Assembly (NCBI RefSeq): GCF_018619435.1
Contig: NZ_JAHFZF010000028.1
Span: forward strand, 1-64,000
Direction: 5' to 3'
Length of the DNA stretch: 64,000 nt
From: Rhodoferax sp. U11-2br
GTDB lineage: Bacteria; Pseudomonadota; Gammaproteobacteria; Burkholderiales; Burkholderiaceae_C
Numbering within the stretch: the first letter of the stretch is position 1; every line of letters begins with the position of its first letter. The notes below the pieces were generated by a model that was not told the origin of the DNA, made no database searches, and was given only the letters and a program-made list of their open reading frames with translations. The translations under genes were made by a program, and so were the position numbers. Below are positions 58,661-64,000 of this stretch, piece after piece.

Positions 58661-59974
58661 ATGCGTCTGGATGACTTGTACCTTTGGTACCTGGGAGACC
58701 CGACGCCTCGCTACGTGGGTGCGTTGAAGCTGGTTGCTGCTGGCAAGGGTGTCTCGCTCCACTACGCCGCGGACTGGCTTGCCAATGGATTTGCACTCAG
58801 CGAGGACCTGCCTCTCGTGGACAACGAGTTCTCCCCGCCCGGGCGGCTGAGTGCCAACGCGCCCCGCGCAGTCGGTGCCGTGGATGACGCGCGTCCGGAC
58901 CGATGGGGCGAAAAAGTCATCCGGTTCATCGACAAACCCAAGCGCACGTCGTTGATGGAGATGCTCTACTACGCTGGTGACGACCGTTTTGGTGCGTTGG
59001 GGGTCTCAACCTCACCCGACACCTACCTACCCCGAAAAGGTGGCCCCCTGCCGAGGTTGGCGCAAGCCCAAGAACTCAGCGAGGTTGTGGCCAAGATTGA
59101 AGCCGGCGACACCTTGACGACTCTCGAAGCCAAAATCATTGAAGGGGGTGGCAGCCCGTTAGGCGGCGCAAAGCCCAAGGCGCTGATCGACATTGAGGGC
59201 GAGCAGTGGGTCATTAAGTTCTTCAACCACGAGCATGTGGATGCGCCGCTCATCGAGCACGCGACCATGACCTTGGCCGCGCAGGCGGGTATCTCCGTCG
59301 CCCAGACCCAGGTTATTCGCCTGGTGGCGGCGAACGCCGTGGCCATTCGGCGATTCGACCGCGTGAACGGTCGGCGAATTCACAGCATCTCGGCGGGCAC
59401 CGCTATCCGAGCGGCAACCCCGGCCGGCAACGAGCCAGAAATGGGGTATCCGCAGCTCGCCCGAATTCTTCGCAGAATCGGCGTCACCCAGGGCGATGCG
59501 CATCTGGCCGATGCCCAGGAGCTGTTCCGCCGAATGGTGTTCAACATCCTGATCGACAACACCGACGACCATGAGAAGAACCACGCACTCTTGGTCGTGA
59601 ACCCCACCGCCAATGGACGGCTGAGGTTGGCGCCGGCGTATGACGTACTGCCGACCAACTCCGGGCAGGGCTATCAAGAGTTCATCTGCGGGGCGGACGG
59701 ACAAGATTCCACGCTGGCCAACGCGATGTCCCAGTGCGATGCGTTCGGGCTGGCGCCGGCCCAGGCGGCCGCGCAAGTCGTTCAAGTCATCGAGGTGGTC
59801 AACACCTGGCGCGCGCACTTTGAATCCATTGGGGTATCGGAGCGCGACCTGGACAGCTTGGCAGAACGCCTCGACGGTGACGAATTGCTGAGCCAGAGAC
59901 AGAAGTTTGACGCCAGCCAGTACCAGGGTGCACCTCCCAAACGAAGGCCAACAAGCCCATTTCGCAGGACTTGA
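58661..59974 (+). CDS. hipA: HipA-like Ser/Thr kinase toxin
   Basis: A 437-residue HipA-fold kinase. The N-terminal subdomain starts MRLDDLYLWYLGDPTPRYVGAL; the glycine-rich substrate/activation loop GGGSPLGGAKPKAL is at residues 162-175, the ATP-contact lysine probably in WVIKFF (about K186), the catalytic loop NTDDHEKNH at 300-308 and the metal-binding region APAYDV at 324-329. All catalytic elements look intact. E. coli HipA phosphorylates glutamyl-tRNA synthetase and gives growth arrest and persistence; the target here is not known. Paired with hipB in the usual order. Confidence 0.9.
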   Translation: MRLDDLYLWYLGDPTPRYVGALKLVAAGKGVSLHYAADWLANGFALSEDLPLVDNEFSPPGRLSANAPRAVGAVDDARPDRWGEKVIRFIDKPKRTSLMEMLYYAGDDRFGALGVSTSPDTYLPRKGGPLPRLAQAQELSEVVAKIEAGDTLTTLEAKIIEGGGSPLGGAKPKALIDIEGEQWVIKFFNHEHVDAPLIEHATMTLAAQAGISVAQTQVIRLVAANAVAIRRFDRVNGRRIHSISAGTAIRAATPAGNEPEMGYPQLARILRRIGVTQGDAHLADAQELFRRMVFNILIDNTDDHEKNHALLVVNPTANGRLRLAPAYDVLPTNSGQGYQEFICGADGQDSTLANAMSQCDAFGLAPAQAAAQVVQVIEVVNTWRAHFESIGVSERDLDSLAERLDGDELLSQRQKFDASQYQGAPPKRRPTSPFRRT

Positions 59975-60118
59975 CGCGCGGCCGGTAGGTCCCTGGCCGG
60001 GAGCCTCAGAGTTTCTCGATTGCATGGCAAGTATTTGGCAGGCGGAGCGGCAAGCTGTATGCCAGCTCCCAGCCTCAAACAGTCACTGATCTATGCACGA
60101 GAAGTTATAAGCCTTTTT

Positions 60119-60157
60119 GGCCTACAGCCCTTTTATAACAAGGGTCAATAGCTACCA
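60119..60157. repeat. Palindromic intergenic repeat, copy I
   Basis: GGCCTACAGCCCTTTTATAAC then AAGGGTCAATAGCTACC, same orientation as copies G and H. It lies immediately beyond the stop of the TIR-like membrane protein gene and 144 bases after hipA. Confidence 0.65.
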
Positions 60158-60165
60158 AAACCATA

Positions 60166-61707
60166 TCAAAATAGCGGCGCCAACACCGCCTCAGTGGCCA
60201 GCGCTTGGCCACCTTGCTGGTGTAACCAGACAAACCGCTGCGCCGGGGCGGCTGTGGTGGCGGCCTGGGCGGGGGGCAGGTGGGTTTGGTCATTGGTCAG
60301 TACCACCACGCGGCGCAGGCCGGGGGTTTCGGCCAGCACCTGCAGCTCGTGCAAACAACCCCGGTTGTGGGCCTCAAAGTTGCGCAGGTCCATCAGCACC
60401 ACGTCGCTGAGCTGGACCAGCTCGGCCAGCGCCTGCTGCCAGGTGTTGTCGTGGCAATAACATTCGTTGACACGGTGTCGGCCATCCACATCGGCGCGCC
60501 AGACAAACTCGGCCAAGCGGCGTGGCACGTCGGCCGGAGTCTGGATAAAACGCTCACCCAGCCGCCCGTCGATGAAGGTGAAGATGTCATCCACGTCGAT
60601 GGTGCGCTCCAGCAAGTCGGTGCCCGCAATCAGCACGGTGTTGCCCGTCAGGCGCCAGCGCTCAATCACCCGGTCAAACAGCTGCTGCACCTGCGCGTCC
60701 TGCTGGAACACGCGCAACACCAGCAGCGTCGGTGGTCGCCCGGCCTGTTGCGGCGTGGCCAAGCGGCGCATCCAGGCCCCGGCCAGCACGATCCATAACA
60801 ACGGTGCAAAACAGACCAGCGCGCCCCAGCCCAGGCTGCTGGAGGCGGCCAGCGCCGGGCCGGTGAGTGCCACCGTCCACACCGCGGTGAACAGGTAAAA
60901 CAGCTCGGACACCTGTTGCTCGCGATAAGCCCTGGCCAGTTGGCGGCCCAGCCAGCGCGCGGGCCACCACGCCAGCAGCCAGGGCATCAGCGCAAAGAGC
61001 ATCAGTGCAGGGGTGGCGCCCAGCCAGCCGGCCAGCCACTGGATGAAGCCGCTGTTGGCCTCCACCAGCGCGGCCAGCCCATCCAGCCCGGCCTGTGAGG
61101 ACGCACACAGCAGCACAAACACCGGCGCCAGCCACGGCCCCACGGCGCGGGTGGCGCCGCCCAGGCACAGTGCGGTCACCACCAGCAGCGGCAGACCGAT
61201 GTCAAACGCCATCCACAGGACAAGCATCAGCAGTGTCACATTCGCATTGGTGCGCCAGCTCAGCAACAGCACCGCCAGCACAAACCAGCCCAGCATGGCC
61301 GCCACAAAGCGCCAGCGCGACCAGCGGCCTATCACCGCCAATACTGGCAGCACCGGCCAGGCGTAGGCAGTGCCCAGCGTGGCCACGGTTTTGAAGGTGA
61401 TGGGTGCGTCGGCCAGCCACTGGGTGAGCAGGGTGCGTGTGAAGGCGATCAGCAGCGTGAGCAGCAGAAACTGCGCCAGCAGCCGGTGGTAGGCGGCGCG
61501 GTTGTGGTCCAGCGTGATCGCGGCTGCCGGGGCGGGCTGCTCATGACTGGTGCTGTGTTGTGGCCCGGTGCTGTGGGCTGCGGCGTTCAAGGGCGCGCGC
61601 ATCAGCCGCTGCATGTTGACTCGGTAACGCCAGGCCACCAGTTGGGCGCATACCACCGCCAGCAGCGTGGCGATGATCAGCAGGGTGAGGATCTTGCCGG
61701 AGGCCAT
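60166..61707 (-). CDS. Polytopic membrane protein with C-terminal TIR-like domain
   Basis: A 513-residue protein of no family I can name. Residues 1-315 hold about nine hydrophobic segments (near 5-25, 75-97, 103-127, 131-149, 156-182, 188-210, 222-248 and two between 266 and 312). Residues from about 325 are soluble: LLVLRVFQQDAQVQQLFDRV, NTVLIAGTDLLERT, then ELVQLSDVVLMDLRNFEAHNRGCLHELQVL (about 430-459), ending in hydrophobic strands. The block S-D-VVLMDLRNF-x6-GCLHEL resembles the Ser/strand-D and Glu-bearing helix of TIR domains, with E454 in the position of the NADase glutamate; this is my inference. It lies 40 bases downstream of the CHAT gene in the same direction, so the two likely form one operon. 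Confidence 0.6.
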   Translation of the reverse strand: MASGKILTLLIIATLLAVVCAQLVAWRYRVNMQRLMRAPLNAAAHSTGPQHSTSHEQPAPAAAITLDHNRAAYHRLLAQFLLLTLLIAFTRTLLTQWLADAPITFKTVATLGTAYAWPVLPVLAVIGRWSRWRFVAAMLGWFVLAVLLLSWRTNANVTLLMLVLWMAFDIGLPLLVVTALCLGGATRAVGPWLAPVFVLLCASSQAGLDGLAALVEANSGFIQWLAGWLGATPALMLFALMPWLLAWWPARWLGRQLARAYREQQVSELFYLFTAVWTVALTGPALAASSSLGWGALVCFAPLLWIVLAGAWMRRLATPQQAGRPPTLLVLRVFQQDAQVQQLFDRVIERWRLTGNTVLIAGTDLLERTIDVDDIFTFIDGRLGERFIQTPADVPRRLAEFVWRADVDGRHRVNECYCHDNTWQQALAELVQLSDVVLMDLRNFEAHNRGCLHELQVLAETPGLRRVVVLTNDQTHLPPAQAATTAAPAQRFVWLHQQGGQALATEAVLAPLF

Positions 61708-61747
61708 GGCGCTCAGACCGGTCTGCTGGCGGGCAAAGCGTGGCGGC

Positions 61748-64000
61748 TCAAGTCAGGCTTTCCAGCAGCTGCTCCAGCAGGTGGCGCGAGGGTTTGTCAG
61801 CTGCTGACCACAAGCACAGCAAAAAGTCGAGGTTGTCGGTCAACGCGGCCAGTTCACGCGGGCTGCTGGCCCGGCCAATCGCAGCCCGGTAGGCGGCCAG
61901 CACCGGCGCAGCTTGCGTACCGGCAGACACTTTGGTGCGGCGGCGTGGCTGGCTCGCCGCTTGTAACAGCAACTGGCTCAGGCTCAGGTCGGCCAGGCTG
62001 GCGGCGTCCCAGAAGTTGGGGTTGTCGGCCAGGCGGTGGCTCAGCGCACTGCGCAGTTGCGCCAGTTGGGCGGTGATGCCCGCCGCATCCAGCTTGGGCG
62101 CGGTGTCACGTTGAGCAATGAGCAGGGTGGCGGCCAGCCAGTTGGTGAAGGCATAGGCGTCGCTGTGGCGCAGCAGTGACTGCTGGTAGTGCAGCGCCAT
62201 CTGGCGCAAGGCGGTCAGCTGTTGCGAGGCATCGGTTTGCAGCACCGCCAGGCGTTTGTGGGCGCTGCCCAGCAGGTTCAGCCGCTCAGAGGTGGGGCTG
62301 CGTTGGCACAGCAGGTGCAGGTCGGCCACAGCGGTGTCGATGTTGTGCACCGCCTGTTGCCGCACGCCCTCGCGTTTGGCCGGGCTCAGGCGGCGCGCCG
62401 CGCGCCAGTTGTGTTGCGCCAAGCGCACCCGGAAGTTGGCGTGTTGCTCCAGCACCCGCATCGGGCAGTCGCCGCGCTCGGCGGCCAGGGCTTTGTCCAG
62501 CCAGTCCAGCGCCTGCTGCCATTCGCGCAGTTCACCCCAGGCCAGGCCCAGCGCCGCGCAGACATCGGCGCGTTGCAACCACTGCTCGGCTTGGGCTTGG
62601 GGCACGCGGGCCAGGCGGCTGGCGATGCGTTCGCTGCCATGGCTGGTGTTACCACCGGCGCACAGGTCGGCGCTCAGGTTGTGGAGGTCGACCACCAGCT
62701 CATGGGGTGTGCCGAAATCGGGCCAGACGGTTTGTGTGGTGCTGCCGTCACGGTGCAGGCGGAAGTCCGGGTCGCCATAACACTGGTAAGCGCCCCAGGT
62801 GTTGACATCGGGGCAACGTGTCCACACCTCTTCACGCGCGCGGCGCACCGCTTCACCAAACGCATCACCCGACAACATGCCTTGGTAGAAACTGGCGGCA
62901 AACACCTGCCCGGCGCGGTCGTCCACCGCCCAGCCTGCGGCAACCACGGCGCGCACCCCCATGCGGATCAGTTCCTCACCCAGATTCGCCGCCAGCCCGA
63001 GCCGGTCCAGCGGGCGCGGGCCGTCCACCCGCCCCAGGTGGCAGCAGTTGACAAACACCAGTTCAGGCACAAAACGTAGCTGAGCAATGTCACCCGGGGT
63101 CAGGAAGGTGTCCGCACCCATCACCAGGCCCGAGATCGGCTCGGCACCCACGGCTGCACCCGGGCGCCGGTACTGGTGCACCCCATGACCGGCCAGATGC
63201 AGGATGCGCCAGCTGTTTTTGTGCAGCGCCTCCAGAATTGGTGTGCTGCTCTGGTCCACACAGTCCAGCACCTCGTAGCCGTTGTTGCTCAGTTGTTGTG
63301 CCACGTGCTGGGCTTCCTCGCGCGCGCCGGGCAGGTCGGCAAAATCGGCAGCGCCGCCCAGGTCGGGATTGCCAATCACCAGCGCGGTGTTGCTCAGGCC
63401 GTGCACCGGCCGCTGGCGAAAGGTGCTGGTGCGGAACTGGCGGATAAAACCCGCCGCCACCGCAGGCGGGCGCTCACCGGTGGCCCAGCGGTTTTCGAGC
63501 AGTTCCCAGGGGTAGGGCGCGGTTTGCGCGTCCACCATCACCACCAGGTTGCCCTGTTGCAGCGCCATTTCGCGCAGGCGCAGCGGCAGCAGCATCTCAA
63601 ACAGGGTTTTGGAGGCTTCCGAGTTGTGCCCGGTGCTCTGGCTGGCGATCTGCACAAAACTCTGCGCCAACGCCAGCTGGCCGGTGGCCAGGGTTTCTTC
63701 GGCGCGGGCGCGGTCGGTCGGGAACACAAAACGCAGGCGGCCGGTCTCTTCGGTGATCTCCAGACGCTGGTACCACTCGGGTGAGGCCACAAAACGCACG
63801 CGCCGGTGCCCGCCTTGCCCAGTTTCCACCGCCTTGGCCTCCCAGCGCACGGCACCTGCCAGGGCCTCGTTGTCCACCAGGCGGCCAAGGGCGTCAGCGG
63901 CGGCAATCGCAATGTCCTCAAACAGCTCCAGAAACTCCAGCCGGTCAATCAGCACCCGGTTGTCCAGGCCCTGATCGGCCAGGCGCCGGTTGGCACAGAC
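61748..64000 (-). CDS. CHAT-domain (caspase-like) protease with helical repeats, 5' end outside window
   Basis: The frame is open to the right edge, so the N-terminus is missing; 750 residues are visible. The CHAT protease core has ILHLAGHGVHQY (catalytic His codon at 63185-63187) and ELVFVNCCHLGRVDG (Cys codon at 63041-63043, equivalent to the ACxTG Cys), plus PLDRLGLAANLGEELIRMGVRAVVAAGWAVDDRAG and ARAFYQ-like AASFYQGML, all in CHAT order. Before it lies an all-alpha/beta region with TLFEMLLPLRLREMALQQGNLVVMVDAQTAPYPWELLEN. After it about 300 residues are helical, TPR-like (LGLAWGELREWQQALDWLDKALAAE). CHAT proteases act in bacterial immunity or programmed-death systems in known cases. It is followed by the TIR-like membrane gene. 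Confidence 0.85.
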   Translation of the reverse strand, partial: VCANRRLADQGLDNRVLIDRLEFLELFEDIAIAAADALGRLVDNEALAGAVRWEAKAVETGQGGHRRVRFVASPEWYQRLEITEETGRLRFVFPTDRARAEETLATGQLALAQSFVQIASQSTGHNSEASKTLFEMLLPLRLREMALQQGNLVVMVDAQTAPYPWELLENRWATGERPPAVAAGFIRQFRTSTFRQRPVHGLSNTALVIGNPDLGGAADFADLPGAREEAQHVAQQLSNNGYEVLDCVDQSSTPILEALHKNSWRILHLAGHGVHQYRRPGAAVGAEPISGLVMGADTFLTPGDIAQLRFVPELVFVNCCHLGRVDGPRPLDRLGLAANLGEELIRMGVRAVVAAGWAVDDRAGQVFAASFYQGMLSGDAFGEAVRRAREEVWTRCPDVNTWGAYQCYGDPDFRLHRDGSTTQTVWPDFGTPHELVVDLHNLSADLCAGGNTSHGSERIASRLARVPQAQAEQWLQRADVCAALGLAWGELREWQQALDWLDKALAAERGDCPMRVLEQHANFRVRLAQHNWRAARRLSPAKREGVRQQAVHNIDTAVADLHLLCQRSPTSERLNLLGSAHKRLAVLQTDASQQLTALRQMALHYQQSLLRHSDAYAFTNWLAATLLIAQRDTAPKLDAAGITAQLAQLRSALSHRLADNPNFWDAASLADLSLSQLLLQAASQPRRRTKVSAGTQAAPVLAAYRAAIGRASSPRELAALTDNLDFLLCLWSAADKPSRHLLEQLLESLT

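Noticed and set aside
61714..61725. Perfect palindrome CAGACCGGTCTG between the CHAT and membrane protein genes
   Set aside because: About sixteen 12-bp perfect palindromes are expected by chance in 64 kb and no DNA-binding protein is encoded next to it.
1..64000. CRISPR array, tRNA or rRNA genes, insertion sequences, prophage genes
   Set aside because: No regularly spaced direct repeats, cloverleaf sequences, transposase or phage structural genes were recognised on either strand.

Overview
The window looks like chromosomal DNA of a betaproteobacterium of the Comamonadaceae (Rhodoferax/Polaromonas/Acidovorax type). This is inferred from GC-rich coding sequence, a large acyl-CoA and branched-chain-type ABC transport repertoire, PHA granule genes, an H-NS protein of the short betaproteobacterial type, and many copies of a small palindromic intergenic repeat of the kind I associate with that family. 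No rRNA, tRNA, CRISPR array or insertion sequence was seen.

Layout. 0-1.05 kb: a RES/Xre toxin-antitoxin pair. 1.05-10.6 kb: a Crp/Fnr regulator divergent from an acyl-CoA ligase and a complete branched-chain-type ABC importer (two ATPases, two permeases, binding protein), closing with a PaaK-like protein whose ATP-binding loop is degenerate. 10.6-20.1 kb: storage-lipid region with a PHA-system protein, acyl-CoA-binding protein, wax ester synthase/DGAT, patatin lipase plus TetR regulator, phasin, and a two-domain fatty acyl-CoA reductase; this amounts to a candidate fatty alcohol/wax ester pathway beside PHA granule proteins. 20.1-39.9 kb: an O-antigen (Wzx/Wzy) locus running wzz, GDP-fucose genes, a 3-amino-sugar module, flippase, polymerase, glycosyltransferases, a perosamine-synthase-like aminotransferase, a PglC-type initiating transferase, H-NS and a CapD/WbpM dehydratase. 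Many of its genes overlap by ATGA, and the wzx/wzy core is clearly more AT-rich than the flanks. 39.9-40.8 kb: argB. 41.0-50.0 kb: a TetR-controlled beta-oxidation operon (acyl-CoA dehydrogenase, DUF2147, HAD-ECH fusion, thiolase), then enoyl-CoA hydratase, a TlpA-like protein and a thioesterase. 50.0-54.0 kb: a Tat-exported binding protein with fused permease and ATPase behind a Pho-box-like site. 54.0-56.3 kb: YciA thioesterase and an ATM1-type ABC exporter. 56.4-60.0 kb: an accessory patch with a frameshifted unknown gene, a DUF2971 gene and hipBA. 60.1-64.0 kb: a CHAT-protease gene (cut by the window edge) followed by a polytopic membrane protein with a TIR-like C-terminal domain.

The best candidate for an undescribed system is this last CHAT/membrane pair. 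The most unusual non-coding object is a pair of large hairpins at 47.75-47.99 kb that carry the same 24-bp core in opposite orientations. A family of about ten palindromic repeats is scattered through the window; one copy forms part of the signal peptide of a DUF2147 protein and another lies in frame inside a metallopeptidase.

All family assignments are from reading the translated sequence and motif memory; no database search was run.
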